64,000 nt of DNA from Saururus chinensis (Eukaryota; Streptophyta; Magnoliopsida; Piperales; Saururaceae), in assembly GCA_035235625.1 (NCBI GenBank), contig CP141145.1, forward strand, positions 7,750,001 to 7,814,000, read 5' to 3'. A program made the translations under genes and the position numbers. Shown in pieces: positions 24,750-39,200 of the stretch (its first letter is position 1; each line of letters starts with the position of its first letter). Below the pieces are notes generated by a model. It saw only the letters and a list, made by a program, of their open reading frames with translations, was not told the DNA's origin and ran no database searches.

Positions 24750-25648
24750 GAGTTAGTGTCAGTTCTATCAACTCCTTCCTTTCATCGACAACGACATTAA
24801 GGTGTTGGTGGTCATGCCAATGATCAGAAAGAAAGAGACTATCTTGGCTTACCAAAAATTACCCAAAAATAGTTTATGACATATTTTCTTTACATATACC
24901 ATCTCCTAGTGATGTTAAATAATGATTCATGAAATAAAATGATCATTTAACATAGAAATCATAATTCTCAACATGTTCATGGTAGAATATCACATAGAAT
25001 CATCTTAAACATGCTTTAATGTCAAAAGAAGTCATAACTCAACTCAAACATGTACTCCTAAACCAAATCATAGTAACATGGTTAGCTATTTGACCACTTT
25101 TTCGATGCCAATGCAAAGGTCTCCACGAATTTGGTCTTCTTCCCTCTTTATCTAGACTTTGACGCACCCTAGTCCTCTGCCTTTCGCCCAAAGTCAAAGA
25201 ATTTTGAAGGATTTGGGTCAAGGTTGTCAAAGGAGAAATTAACAAAATTCTGCTACTTAACTTACTAAACAAACCACTCAAAATCATTTCCAAATGCAAT
25301 TCAAACCTACCGGTGAGATTGGTCTAGAACATTGACACATTAAAAACCGTCAAGAGTGTTTTGATGCTTCATTAGCGAAGTGGCTGATGTGTTGAATCTT
25401 ATAGAAACGATTTCACAATTTCATCGGTAGGGTCGTCGACGTGTCGATGCCTACTAACAAAATTTTCTTTCTTATAAAATGATAAAATAAAGTTTATATT
25501 TATCACCATTGCTACTTCCTTGAGTTTATTACTCAGTAATACTATTTTTATTAAAGAAGTTTGTTGACACTATGGATATGGCGTCATTGGAATTCAACAC
25601 AAGAACATTTAGGTAAATCACTCATGATCTTCAAGTTTTTTATGATCT

Positions 25649-25708
<60 letters not shown>

Positions 25709-27065
25709 TAAGATCATCAATTTTTTTCTTTATTTCAAACATGGAATAATAATTAACTAAGTACTCAAGAATATCATACAAAAATCATGTGTCATAGGCA
25801 GTCGGATATATATCATAACTTAAAGAAAATCATAAATCTACAGTTCTTTTCTTTATTTCAAATTGAGCTGCATAGCAAGGACTGCTCAAGCAGACCGAAC
25901 GCATGTTTGCCTAAGTGTGGCCAACCTGAGCTTGGTTGTCCAGTACTGGACTAGCCTGCACACTCAACAATGACACACGACTTGCTAGCAATTTTGTGTC
26001 ACCACCATCGCCTTCCACCAATGCGTCTGATTCCCTCAAAGTTGAATTTATTTTTAAACGTTAAACTAAGTTCATAAAAAAAACTCTCCATATACATGAA
26101 ATTAATATTTTAAATGTACAATTAATGTAAGACCTCACCAAAACACTGGTCTTCGCGCTCGCTTCTCTCCTTCATCCCCTAAGAACTTAGGCCAAAATAA
26201 CCCTCATTGGACAACCTAATTTGGCCTCCAAAAGTCAATTTTCGTCACTTTAATTAGCCGGCCCCGCAAAGTGAAATAAATAGCCCAATTGCACGCTAAT
26301 TAGGGTAAATGGGCCATGCGTGCTATGTTCAACTTTGAATGATCATATCTCTTTTATCCAAATTCTAATTTGCACATTCTTGGTGGCAATTCAAAGTTAT
26401 TTCTATCTATTTTCTAATTACACTAATTCTCTATGTAGCGAAGTTATTCAACTAAAAATGTCAGAGTTAAACTCACTAATTTTTATGTGTACACAAATAG
26501 AAAATTAGGAAATTCTAGGATATTATAGCCTAGCCCAACCCCAGAGCACCCCTGACCCCAACAGCTCCTTCCCCTCTTCCTGCTTCCCCCTTCCCCTCCA
26601 TTTCCTCCTCCACAACAAGCCTTGACCTCAGCCCTGGCAAGGGGAAGCGCGGTGGAAGGCACCATGAGGTGGGGCAAGTATTGCTTTTTAAGTTTTCTTT
26701 TCAAAACCCGGATTGTCTCAATCATCTTTTTCACCGATTCGACCGACTGGGCTAGAGTGACCCACCTGGGTCAACTTTGCCTGACAACTCAGATCACTCA
26801 GACTTGATTTTTTAGTGAGCCCAGTTGAACCAATCGGGTTGAGCCGAGCTGGGCTTTAAAAAACTAACAAATATCCACATTTCCTTGCCTTTTATTTCAT
26901 TATTCTTTTTTGAAGCACATTATGATTTTATTTAGTATATATTGAACTTAAGGGGAAAATTGGTATGCATGCATGCAAATTGAATTTATTTTTTTGCACA
27001 AAATGCCCCTAGATTTTCAGCTACAGGTTCTCTGCCCCTTGAATTATATGGGCGTCCCAATTTAG
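24750..27065. other. Gene-free spacer with LTR-like scraps
   Basis: No gene was supported. The 25380-25460 part has CGTCGACGTGTCGATG, a family C word. TGTAAGACCTC near 26127 looks like an LTR start without a matched end. A CT-rich then GA-rich stretch lies at 26540-26670. The reading frames here are short and unrecognised. Confidence 0.4.
25650..25710. repeat. Compound (TG)n(TA)n(CA)n microsatellite, self-complementary
   Basis: A TG run, a TA run and a CA run follow one another, so the whole block is an inverted repeat able to extrude as a cruciform. It is of simple-sequence origin, with no sign of a gene. Confidence 0.95.
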
Positions 27066-27833
27066 ATAGGGCATCACAAGCGCAAAATAAATCCTCTCTA
27101 AACTAAAACATTTATTTGTTTTTAATGGAATGTGTAGAGTGGCGTACTAGTGGAAGCGAGGTGATGGCATGAGCCCTAGGCGTGGCGCCTTGAGAAAAAT
27201 TGGAACTTTAAACAATTATCTCTACACATGCATATGAAAAATTATTTACATAAGTAATAAACATGATCAAGAGGCTATTAAGCAAAGTAAATTAGATATG
27301 GGAGCAATACTCCTTGACCTTTGGGGCTGATCAGCCTCCGGACACTTTGAACCTTCATGCTGATGCCCGATTGACCAATTGAATATCAATTCAATTAGAG
27401 AGGGGGGAGGATTACCTTTAGTATGTGTAGATCCCTTACAAATCCAATGCAATTGCTTGTAGATCTCCTTTGATAGAGTGTCCTAGCCCTTCTTCTTCAA
27501 TCCACTATTTATACGATTCCCAAGAGGATCCCCAAGCATTGGAAGTCAACGAGGGCAAGAGAGAGGGGCAGCCAGCCCCTCCTTCTCCTTTTCTTTGTGC
27601 AACACGCCAAGGAGAGAGGGAGAGAGCAAGGGGGGTGTGATGGGAGAGAAGGAGAGAGGAGGGGGACTTGCCTTAGGGCTCCCCCCTCCCCTCTCCTTTC
27701 TTTTCCCTTTTATACCTCCTTCTCTTATTGGGCCTAAGTGAATGGGCCTCCAATCTAAGTTCTACTGGATTAAACTAGATGGTCTAATACAACGGGAGTG
27801 GGCTCTATTTCTCAGAGCCCACGGAGGCCAGAT
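27066..27833 (-). mobile_element. Probable LTR fragment on the minus strand
   Basis: Read on the minus strand, a TATA-like GTATAAAAGG near 27713 is followed by purine-rich leader-like sequence (27550-27700), then AGATCTACAAGC and GGATTTGTAAGGGATCT blocks of the kind seen in plant LTR leaders. No coding capacity and no firm ends. The family was not determined. Confidence 0.3.
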
Positions 27834-29694
27834 GTAACACCCCAACCTAAAAATTGACCCAGACCAGGGGTTCGAAAAACAAAATTGGAGTAACTTAAAT
27901 TTACATAAAAATAAAAACATACTAACCAAGAGCGGCAGGCTCTGTGTGTGAGAGTCGTAATGTTCCTCTACTCACTACAGAGCTTTTTTGTTATGTTGCA
28001 CATAGGCCAGAACAAACCTAATTTTATAACTAATTTGGATCAGGCCAACATTGTTATACCGTTGGTTGCCTACGTTAGTATTGGATAACATCTACAACAT
28101 TATTCCAATACGATTGGATCCGAATGTAGTTCTTCCTAATGGCTATTACATGCATCAAGCATTATAAAATTATATACGTTAAAATATGTATATCTTTATA
28201 TCCAAATAAATCATCCGGAGTCATATGGAAATCTTATAAATCATCATAGTCGAACGGAAGCTAATAAATTACCAGAATCACACCTCTCACAGATGTGAGT
28301 AGAACACTAGCAAAATCACACATGCCACTCTAGCACAGAGCATAGCAGAACACACAACAGAACATATTGGATCATATCAAATCCCATCAGACCATATCAG
28401 ATTTCATCCAACCATAACAAATCATATTGGAGCATATCAGATTAAACATAACATTTAAGAGCTTATTAGATCAAAGCATATCAAAACACATTGGATCATA
28501 GCATAACGTATAATAAGTAACACATGCATTCATATAATCATATATCTTAATTAATATATTAATATTACTAATTCAGATACGTATGCATATAAATCGAATA
28601 AAATTGGGAAGTCAGAAATGCTTACTCCCATGTAGTTCCTGATGTCACAACGTTCGGTGTTGCTTGTTTCCTCAAGGCATCGTCCCTTTCAAGTATAGAG
28701 ATGGCGGACAAAATCTCCTCTAGCTCCGGAAGGTGGTGGACATCACTTATCTTTAACCTGGAACATTCCTCTCTTTACAGCCCGAAGGCAACATAAATAA
28801 CTCCCCTCAGAGACATTTTACATTTCATGCACCCATAGGCGGAGGACAGAATCTCCCCTACTTGGAGATGCTTCTCACTTTCTATGCCCCTAGGCGGCGG
28901 ATAGTACCTCCCCTTAACCTGGGGATGTTTCTCTCTCGCTACATGGCCCTTTGGTGGAGGATGGGGCCTCCCCTACTCTTGGCCACTTCCCTCGTTGAGG
29001 TACGATGATGGAGGACGGAGCCTCATCTTGCTCTAGGCCACTTCTCTTTCTTCAAGGATCAAGGGTGACGGGCAAAGCCTCCTCTTGCCCCGAGATGTTC
29101 CTCCCTTATACAATCGCCAACTTGAGGAATAGATATTTCCATTGCGTAAAACACCCTCGAATTAGCTAAAAACACTTCTTCAACAACTCGAATCAGACTT
29201 AAAACGAGATAGAAATGAAGAAAATAAGTTTATGGACATTCCGCAACGTCATCAATCCTATCAGCTATGTCATCAATCTTATCTGCTACGTCATTAATCT
29301 CATCCTTTACGTCATCAATCATATCCATTACATCATTATTTTATTCAAATAATATCTCAACTTCAAAACACGATCACTTTCTTCCCCGAAGTCGAAATTG
29401 TGCATTCTTAGTGCCAATGAACTCGTATCGACGAGCCCTTCGAATCAAGACCCAACATAGATAGGTTATCCCATACTTTTTATGTAAGTCCCGCCTATGT
29501 GGTATGTTTCCTCAGGTCATAACTTTCACTCCCAACCTCCGTTTCACGTGATCTTTGAATTATTATGCTTGTTACTTCAAGCTCTACCCATAAAAGGAGA
29601 TTTCATCCTTTGAGACCCCCTAAAATTTAACTAAAAATTATATAATTACCCATAACCCCTCAGTTTATGTGTAATCGAAACATGGGGTGTTACA
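27834..29694 (-). mobile_element. LTR-like element with TGTAACACCCC ends, minus orientation
   Basis: The plus-strand ends are TGTAACACCCC and GGGGTGTTACA, mirror-image ends 1861 bp apart, typical of a gypsy-type LTR. Inside are a degenerate GGCGGAGGAC-GAATCTCCCC repeat (28680-29100) and about 21-bp repeats of the GTCATCAATC type (29248-29335). No retroviral protein is encoded. The flanking pentamers CCAGA and TCTTA do not match, so insertion as a solo LTR is inferred only from the ends. Confidence 0.55.
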
Positions 29695-31054
29695 TCTTAG
29701 CCCTACACACGGCCATGCCCACGATAGGGTCGACCCCTCGTTAACCATGGGTCTGACAATTAACACTAATTTTAGAGTCGTGTCATACAAAGTGAATATG
29801 CGCACCCTAGTCATATGCCTAGTGTGAGTGTGTCGGATGTGGGTCCCAAGAAAATATGTGTCACAATAGTTCATATAGGATCAGCACGACCGCCTCCACT
29901 GTACTCAGACTCCATGGCCCATATCGGCTCACCCAAATTATGAACAAGGGTAGACCATATAAGCTTGAGCCCGTACCATGGTCCAAGAAATTGTTTAGAG
30001 CAACCGCAATGATTGAAGCATAATAATCAAGGGTTTGATGGAAAGGCTAATTTTCATTGTCAATTTCAACGTTAACATTAGAGTACTAATTAGGACTCCC
30101 TTTGTACCGCATTAATTGTTGAACAAAGCAAGAAATTTAAGGCATGCGACATGTATTTCTGTATGTCATTCACTAGAATTGTGTGGTTTTAAGATCTATA
30201 CAAGTAAAATTTACGTGTGGACTTTGGCTTCTGTCAATTTGGGAATGTGGAGTATGATATAAAGAAGCAACACCTGATAGACCCTTGAGAACGTCAAATC
30301 AAACAATTAAAGTGTGACATTTTTTCCCTAAATCGTACAATTCAGGATACAAGGAGTATTGAGTTAATAATGCCAATGAAGCTAGTTATTGTATCGCCTT
30401 AAACCCAACTCCTTAATTTGCTAAAATCTAAACTCTTGTGCAATTGGCGATAAGTGAAATCTCTATGCAGTTGGTGAAGATCAATAAGAAGTCAGTCAAA
30501 TAGAAGAAGTATTTTTTATGTTCACTATTGACAATAAACCTAACGTAAAGAACGTATAGGAGTCGTCCATCCGATGCACATGTTGGCATCTTTGATCCTG
30601 ATACTAATATGCACTAATTAATATATGCATCATCATATCAATAGCTGCCATATATTTACGCCAAGCTCACATAAGTAAGGACCATAAAAATGCTTCCCAG
30701 TCAAACAATGGAAATGTAGGCCAAAAGCACGTCCCCCTTTTGATTTTTTATTAGTCAAACAATAGGAAAACCAACTTTGAATTCATGGCTGCGGTCCACC
30801 AAAAATCCAAGATGTTGGGCGGCCTCCATTTCCAGATTAGGACGTGAACCGGCTCAAGCAAGACTAGCCCGCTGGATGTCCTACTCTGCAGCGCTGCATT
30901 TGCTGAAAGGAGCAAGTGCCGCCGAAGGTGCGTTTCATGCTCTACTCTTGAAAAGAGTAGAGAAAAATAGTGAAACAGTGAAATGGAAAATCAACTGCTG
31001 CGAGTACCGTTGCAGAAATCGTTTGTTCCACCTTTTTCACCTTTGTGCCTATTA
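29695..31054. other. Spacer without a recognisable gene
   Basis: About 1.4 kb. A 105-codon frame at 30777-31094 shows no domain I recognise, and its end runs into the Stowaway element, so I do not call it a gene. No repeats with clear ends were seen. Confidence 0.4.
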
Positions 31055-31156
31055 CTCCCTCTGTCTTACATTAATATCTCTATTGATTTTTTAAAAATAA
31101 ATTAAAAATAAATTATTTTAAAAAACTAAAGGGAGCTATTAATTTGGGACAGAGAG
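31055..31156. mobile_element. Stowaway-type MITE (Tc1/mariner)
   Basis: The terminal inverted repeats are CTCCCTCTGTCTTACATTAA on the left and the complement of TTAATTTGGGACAGAGAG on the right, matching the known Stowaway end CTCCCTCCGTCCC. A TA duplication flanks both sides (31053-31054 and 31157-31158). It is 102 bp long, AT-rich inside and non-coding. Confidence 0.9.
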
Positions 31157-31395
31157 TACTAAAGAAAATCGTTTGCAGGCTCACAACAAAGAACTTTATT
31201 TTCTTCTCTCATAAAATCGTTAGATATCTATGGAGTTCAAATTTTAGGCTTATCTCTTGGATGGGTTAACGTAGGAGTAGTACAGTTCATATTGAAGTGT
31301 TTGTCAATAACATTAAAGGTGTTGGCAACCAAAATGCTTGTTGAGGATGTGGTAGTCGGAGTCGAGTCGAGTGGGGAAAGGGTAGTACATAAGCG

Positions 31396-31571
31396 CCCAC
31401 TTTTGTATTGATTAATGCCTTAAAAGGGAGAGATTGAGAGAGAGGGAGATAAGAAGGAGATATGTCTATGAAGATCCAACAAACCCACTTTTGTATTGAT
31501 TAATGCCTTAAAAGGGAGAGATTGAGAGAGAGGGAGATAAGAAGGAGATATGTCCATGAAGATCCAACAAA
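31396..31571. repeat. 88-bp direct tandem duplication
   Basis: CCCACTTTTGTATTGATTAA starts at 31396 and again at 31484. The two units differ at one position that I could see (GTCTATG against GTCCATG), so the duplication is recent. Confidence 0.95.
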
Positions 31572-31649
31572 CCCCTTCATCATACTAAGCTTGGCTTGCA
31601 TAACAAGTCGGTGAAACTACGGATGAAATAGCTTTTCATGATCAGTGAG

Positions 31650-34084
31650 GTTTAATACGTCGGTTAACTCACCAATTGAGTACTAAAGATACTCTCGGCA
31701 GCCTTTGACATGTCAATGATTGTGGAATGGTTTTACCGATGGGTTTGAAACTGCACAAAAAAACAATTCCAAGTAGTTTTGAGGATGGTTATGCACTAAA
31801 ATTTTGTTATTTAATTCCCATATAAATACCTTCGATAAATTGTGATCCTAATCCTATAAATTCTCTTATTTTTGGGAGAAAGCAGTGGACTAAGGGCATG
31901 TCAGAGTTCAGTGGAAGGGAAGAAAAACCAGATTCGTGGAGACCTCATTTGTTTGTAGAAAGAGGTAGAATTGCTAGCCTTGTACTGTGATTTAACATCA
32001 TATGTAGGCACGATAAATTTAAATTATAATGTTAAGGTGATTGAACGTGTTGAAGCATGAGATTTTGGAGTACTATGTTATGGTGACAATTATGATCTTG
32101 ATCCTTATGTTAAATGAGTGTTTTATGTCATAAGATCATGTTATAGTCTTGACTTTGGAATATTAATGTGAAATATCATGTTACCTCATGTTTTTAGAAG
32201 AATTTCAAATAATTATGACAATTTATGTTATTTCTCCTTACCATTGGCATGTACATCGACACGTTGGTGACGTTGCTGATGTAACAGAGGAGATGACAAT
32301 GCTGATATTGATGAGCATTGACACGTCCTTGTGTTACCAGCGGGTTATTGGTAGTGAGGTCGACGCATCAATGAGGCATTGATAATAATAGTTATTTTTT
32401 TGTCCTACTGTTAGTAAGGGTTTGACATGTCGATGAGTTACTATGCCATTGGTGACTTTGTCGACACGTCGATGAGTCTATTGACAATAAATTGGTTTTG
32501 AGGTAAATATTAGTAATGAATTCTATAAATATTAGGTTATTATTATGAGATATAATAGTATGTTATTAAATGCATGAAATGAAATTATTTATGATATTGT
32601 GATTTATGATAAAGTTTGGGTATATGTGCCCATTGTTTGTGTGTGTGAAAATCCTTGTAATGGATTACACTCGAGACTGTTATAAAGACACTAAGGACAA
32701 GAAGATCCTTGTGTCTGAATGGCTCCACAAGTGAGTCTTTAGCCACGTAACAGAAATATTTTGATATGAAATTGGACCAAGGTCTTCCGGCTCTATAAGG
32801 ATAGAACTAGGCCTACATCTCGACTCGGGTTAGATTGGGTTTTGTAGGACCTGACCCAACCTGAGATAGGAACCGAGTTCCTTGGACCTGGCCTGAGATG
32901 GGAACATGAATTCTTGGACCCGACTCAACCCAAAATAAGAACCGAAAAGCCCGAGAATCGAAATAGGAACCAGGATTCTATTTGGGTCGGGTCGATTCAA
33001 TTCAAACCAATTTGACACTATATTAAATCGGTTCTATCTATAAAAAATTATATAACCCGAGTTAAATATAATGTTATAAGTTAATTAGGAACTCAGTATG
33101 TTCTTGGGTTTTCACATGCTAGATCCGACCCAACCCAAGATAGGACCAGATCCAACCCGACCCAGGTCAATCTCAAGTCAGTTCCATTCGAATTGGTTTG
33201 GGTTCAGGTTTTCAATGTAGCCCTATGTAGAACCGCTTCCCTGGCCCATGAAATGTATTTGAATGGACAAGACATTAAAAGATGACTAGTCCCACACAAC
33301 GTAATACAAAAGGTTATGATGATCATAGAAGTATAGACTTCAACCACTTAGTTCCTTGAGCACCTGTAGGCCTTAACTTTATAGCATAGATAGAGCAAAC
33401 ATGCCTCAAAATACTTGAGGTCAGTGGTGAGTAGTTCATGGTTTAGTGAGACAAGACTCTACTCGTAGACATAGTTACTATGTCATAAAGAACCTTAGAC
33501 TTACACTTATGAAGTAAGAGACTCCTAAGTGACATCGTGTTATAATGTTTAAATCATGATAAAACAATTGTTAATGTTTTTCTTATTCCATTATGTATGG
33601 TGATGGTGAAGATTGTTATTGAATATGTTATTATTGTGAATGTAGCGATATGATGAAATTATGTACATTGTTATTACATAGTAGTTGTTTAGTCAACCGA
33701 CTCAGTGTACTCGTTTACTCAGCATCCTCATGATGCACATTCACCAGTAGAGTTGCCAAGTTGGGAATGGGAGCACAGAAAGGAAGCTAAGCTCTAGAAG
33801 AAATGTGGAATTTCTTATCTTGTTTAATAAGACTTTTAGTGTGGTGTATAATTTTAAATATAGGCTTGTGAGTATCAATCACTTATAATTGTATGTGTAC
33901 TGATTTTTTGTTATGTACTTATGCAAGACCATGTGAGATTTATGATGGTTTGAATATTCTTATATTCGAAAACGAGTAAGTCACCCCAAGGATAGTTTTA
34001 TCGTTAATTGACAAAAAAGAGTTTTGAAAAAAATATTTTGTTTCTACTAATTTTATTATGATAAAAGAATTTTGGGTCATGACA
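31650..34084 (+). mobile_element. LTR remnant, family C, holding a hAT-type MITE
   Basis: It shares with 23429-24749 the TACTCTCGGC-G block followed by short words such as CATCGACACGTTGGTG, GACATGTCGATGAG and TCGACACGTCGATGAG. It shares its last 350 bp with 22816-23308, ending GGTCATGACA at 34084. The left end is not clear. No retroviral protein is encoded. The MITE at 32808-33225 inserted later. Confidence 0.5.
32808..33225. mobile_element. hAT-type MITE
   Basis: The ends are TAGGCCTACAT and ATGTAGCCCTA, inverted copies with one mismatch. Flanking octamers GATAGAAC and TGTAGAAC share six of eight positions, a decayed 8-bp duplication as made by hAT elements. The interior is made of CCGACCCAACCC and CCCGAGTT-like words. 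418 bp, non-coding. Confidence 0.75.
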
Positions 34085-34955
34085 TGAGCTCAATGCGGGC
34101 CTTTCCCTCTTGACATACTACAACTCTGTAAATGCCCCCAACACAAGGAAAATGTGGTCTTTTGAGCATGGACCTGCCCAATTGAGCTAATCTCTAATCC
34201 GATATTCATTGTGTCGCGACTTGCGACTCATGACACAAAAACTACACCCTACTAGACCTAGGTGACAAAGTATGGGTTATACTCATTTTATATGCGCATA
34301 TTGCATTTTTTCCCTCTGGTCGTATTATATGCAATAATCATCATATTTTTTAATAATATGCATTTTCCATGTTTAATACATATTTTTCTTCTTTAATATG
34401 CACTTTTTCATATAATACACATTTTCTCATTTACTTTGGGTTACATAATCATACTTCTACTCTAAAAAATTTTAATTTTAATTTTTATATTTTATAATTT
34501 ATTATTTCTTTGTACTTTTTTTTTATATTTCTCTATACCTCGTGTCTCCCTTAATTATTTTATTACCATATCCATACTTTACCATAATACCAAACCTCTA
34601 CAAAATGATGATAAAAATAAGTGAAGGATTTACTATTATGGCAATTAAGATAGGGCCATTATCTCTACGCCGAAATACAACCATCAATAAGAAAGCATTT
34701 TTAAGGCTACAGCCTAACGTAAGCGCCGTAAATTTTAAATATTAACGCTCGCAATTGTAACTTAAACAGCATAGTACTATGCTTATTAAAATTCAACAGC
34801 AGAGCCCACAACGCCTCAGGCAAAGGCTGGTGCGCCGTCGGTGTAGCGTATTGAAATTAAGATTTGACGGTGGACTGCGGCGGGAGAAGCGGGGGTTGAA
34901 GAGGGCGGGCAGGCACGCGGTCGCTCACGTCTCGTTGCTTCCTTCCTCTCTCTTT
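34085..34955. other. AT-rich region upstream of the NIPA-like gene
   Basis: There is no gene. The last part (34860-34955) becomes GC-rich and then CT-rich, which fits a promoter and transcription start region for the plus-strand gene that follows. I could not pick a single convincing TATA box. Confidence 0.4.
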
Positions 34956-35113
34956 CTTCCCCTCTCAGGCACAGACTTTACTATTCCTCCCCTCCCCAAA
35001 GCTTCCCAATCAGAGCATATGCGGCAAAACTAGGGTTTCCATTCCTTGTCATCCTCTCCCCCTCCTCGCATTTCGTTTGACTTCCCTTAATTATCACCAC
35101 ATTCTGTTCCAGG
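34956..35113 (+). other. Probable 5' untranslated exon of the NIPA-like gene
   Basis: CT-rich leader sequence ends in CTGTTCCAG|GTAGGTGA at 35113, a strong splice donor. A T-rich intron follows. A possible acceptor TTTTCCTAG at 36164-36172 would bring in a short leader just before the ATG at 36203. The start of transcription was not determined. Confidence 0.45.
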
Positions 35114-36202
35114 TAGGTGAATTTGCTGCTTTCTTGTCTTTTTTTTTTCTTCAATTTTTTGCATTTTTTTGAATTTTAGAGCGGACATTTGTTCATGCTG
35201 GTGTTGTTTCTTTCTTTCATTCTTCCTTTTTTTTTTATGTTGTCGTTAATCAGAAATCAGATCTGCCACTTTGAATCTTGAGAGCAATTTCCGTCGCTTT
35301 TATTTGTCGAGCATTGTCGAATTAGATCGTTTCTTTAGCTGTTGCTATGCTTTTCTTTAATTTCTTTGTAGTTTTAGATCCCTGTCTGCGCTGTTCAGAT
35401 CTGATACGGGATTTTTGCGAGCAAAATACTGAAATTACATCTTATTATCTCTGTCAATTTCTTTTGATATTTTTGTCTGAAGCACGGAAATAATGTAAAT
35501 ATGTGAATGTTGTATTTCGCTTTTAGGTGCATTTCGTCTTGTTCGATTGCATTTGTTGTGGTTTAACGAAGGTCTAGTTACTTCTTATTGAGCTATATAC
35601 TTCAACAACGTACATTACGTGGTTTAGTTATTTTTAATTTGAATTGCAAAAGGATCCCATTTTCAGATTAATGTAATATTAATAAAGTCTGAACAGCTGC
35701 CTGTAGGTCTAATCGTTATGATTAAGATTATGTTTGTAGGTCTAATGATAGTCATCGTCACTAACACATTAGCCCTTTATGTGCCTAAAGAGAGTGTGGA
35801 CCAAAAATTTGCCATTTTTGCCATTTTTTGTTTTATATTTCTGGTTTGAAATAAGAGTTATACATGGAGTTACTTATTGGACATGATGAGTTAATGAGAT
35901 CTAAAATTATTTTTCTGTTGGCTTCTAACATTTCATTTTCAAGTATTTATTATATCCATTTTAATAACAAGTGATTTGCAACTTACCTGACCGCCAAATA
36001 TTCCAGGTATTGAAAATATCACCTTCTAGTGGGCCATAGGAAAGTATCTGCATGAAAAGGAGCTAGAAGCTGAATTATGGGCAGATGAGAATTACATTTT
36101 TACTTGAGCATACTTCGTATTCATTGTCATGCTGTGATCTGTGATTTGATGGTGAAAGGATTATTTTCCTAGTGCACATACTGCTACTTGACTCTGTAAT
36201 AC

Positions 36203-39200
36203 ATGGGGGAGTGGATTATTGGTGCACTCATTAACCTTTGTGGTAGTATTGCCATAAATTTTGGTACAAACCTTTTAAAGCTCGGTCACAATGAGGTATT
36301 TCCTTCTTTATTGTTGTAACTTTTTTTGTCGAAATTGCTTACTTTTTTTCTTAGCTGACGGTTCAATGCTATACTTGCACATTTATTGAGTTCAGATATG
36401 GTAATATGAACGTTGATAGCATGTATATATAGGTAGAAATATGGTGATTTGAATGTGGATAATGATTTGATGATTTTTAGCAGCTTGCATTTCGAGTGAT
36501 TGAAAAACATCAGTCGTACAAAAATGTGTAAATAGTTGATAATTTTATGTTTAATTCCCCTCCTTGTAACATGATACCGTAATTGTGAATTTGATGATAA
36601 TTTAAGTTATACCATTCTTTTTAACAAATTTATGTTTTTAAGTCATCATCACAATATCCTTTCAATGTGTTTTACTGGTGTCCAATCTTAAATTTTATCA
36701 CTTTCATGAGTGCGCGAAAGTGTCACATTACTATCCATATTAATTCTGTTCTTGCGAATGTCACTCTGGTTCACATATCTGTCTTGTCCGGTGGGGAATT
36801 TGTTTGACAACATTATCTATATCATATGGCTTTTAGTATCATTTTTATGGGCATATCAGGGTTGAAAAGTTGAATTGAATCCATGTCCAGCATATAGCTG
36901 GTAAAATATTTGTAAATGATGATTATGGTGACAATATTTGTAGGTAATAATGTTTTCTTTTCCTGCCCTGTTTCTAAATAGTAACGCAATATCTTGTATT
37001 GTCTATACCTAACCTCCCTTTCTACAGAGGGAGAGGCTTTCCATGCTTGATCATGATGGGACTAGTAGCAAGCTTGTTTTGAAGCCAATAATATGTTTCC
37101 AGACTTGGAGAGTTGGTAATGCGGCTTCTTTAAATGCTTAGAGACCTAAATGTCTTGATTTTTTGAATTAGCTGACATCTTATACTAAATTTTTTAAAAT
37201 TGTACAGGTATCCTTTTTTTCGCCTTGGGAAACTGCCTTAATTTCATTTCATTTGGATATGCTGCTCAGGTTAGTAACAAATGCACTTGTTAGTAAAGTA
37301 CTAGTGTTTGTGATAAATAGAGCAATAGAATGTTCTCTTACATTGAAATGGGAAAGAGAGAAAGAGGATGTCACCTGACATCTATGGAACTTGCATCTGT
37401 TCTTGTTCCTTGGTTTATGTATGGAAATGAGGGCATGAGCTGATCCATTTAGTTTCAAGTTTCTACAGAGTATGCATGTATTGGAAGGCCCAGATTAAAA
37501 TCTTTTCAATTCCTGTTATAAGGACTCAAAGTTCACTCTCTCTTTATGCACACAATGTTCTGAGCGCATTTAACCTTTATACATGTTAATAGCTGAATAT
37601 GGTCTATTGACTGACAGCCAAGGTCCAAACATCCAGTTTAATTGAGAAGTTATTGGTTGCCATTACTCAAATTGAAGATTGATGTTGCAATGCTAAACAA
37701 TTATGTGATCCTTACAATGACTTTTTTGTAGAGGAAATTTATCAAGGATTAATTTCTTCTTCTAAGTTATCACTTTCTTTGAATAATGCTATTCTTTTCC
37801 TCTTGCAGTCACTTCTAGCGGCACTGGGATCAGTTCAGTTCGTATCTAACATTGCATTTACGTACTTTGTCTTGAACAAGAATGTGACTGGCAAGTATGT
37901 TCACCTAGAGTCAGCATTTATTCTTTGTATTGACAATGATTTGCTGTAATATTTGGAAGATATGAACTTCAATTCTGTTTCTATTACAGGGTATTACTTG
38001 CTACAGCTTTTATTGTTCTTGGCAACATATTTCTTGTTTCTTTTGGGAATCACCAGTCACCTGGTATTAGTTTTTTCTTACATTGATTTTTACTATTTAT
38101 ATTTCTGTTTGCTAAATTTGTTATCAATTATATTATTTATATTTGCAAATATTTTATATGTATATAGGTTTTCCGGCCTTTGTAACTATGGAAATTGGCT
38201 CATGGGATTTCGACATATATGCTTCTTTGATATTTAAGACTTTTTTTTAGATTAAACTGGCTTCCAGTAAGGGCTCTTTCATGAACTTTAAATACTATCA
38301 TTGAGTTATTATTTTGGCTAATTTGAAAATGATGCTCTCTTCCTAGATGCTATTCATGAAAGTGTAAGCTATTATGGCTGCGTAAGGACTTAGTAATTAT
38401 TAAATAAGATTTGATTTAGATATAATGAGAATTATCACTACATAACTAGGGAAGAATTTTCTCACTCGAGTGCTTTACAGATCATGAGCTTGTGATCTCC
38501 TTTTTTTTTTGGGCCGCCATAGCATTTAGAAGAGTTGAGAAGGTCTGAATTTTTTGGACATCATATTTAAACCCCCTTTCATCTTGGCCCAATATGGTGG
38601 CTCACAAAAAGGTTTTTCTTGCGTACTCTAATCCTGCAATGCATTTGCAGAAAAAGAATCATCATAATCATCATCATGATACACCTTATCTATCCTCATT
38701 GTCCACCTTCTTTTAGTTAAGCAACTTGGATTGATCACGTTTTCAATGGCTATAAAATTTCATTTAAGACGAGGTTTATGCTAGTTTTTCTCCTGACACA
38801 ACCCTTAAATGAGAAAAATGAGGTACATTTGTATCATCTATGTATTTCCAGCAAGGTAGAGTCAGCTTCAAGAGATTATGGTTTGCAGGAGAAAGGTTGC
38901 TATCATCATCTTCCTATGAAAAACTAGCATAAAAAAACCAGTACAATTTATAAAAAGATGAAGACAAAAGGAAACAAATGATGGGAGTTATCATATTCTC
39001 TTTCATTATCATTGTTCTTTTCAATTTCCTATCAAGTTTTAAGTGATTGGCCGAAGCATGAAAGCAAGTCATTCCATGCTTAATCAATAAAGAATATTGA
39101 GGAATAGATGAACATTTTTAAGGGGAGAACTATTAACAAGAAAGAGGCAGGAAAGAAGTGCAAAGATTTTCTGACTTGGGTATAAACTTAATTTTGTTAT

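Noticed and set aside
27834-29694. A DNA transposon with TGTAACACCCC terminal inverted repeats
   Set aside because: Short mirror-image ends of this kind are normal for gypsy LTRs. There is no transposase, and the inner repeats resemble the other LTRs here.
30777-31094. A 105-codon frame as a possible gene
   Set aside because: There is no recognisable domain or splice context, and its last part runs into the Stowaway MITE.
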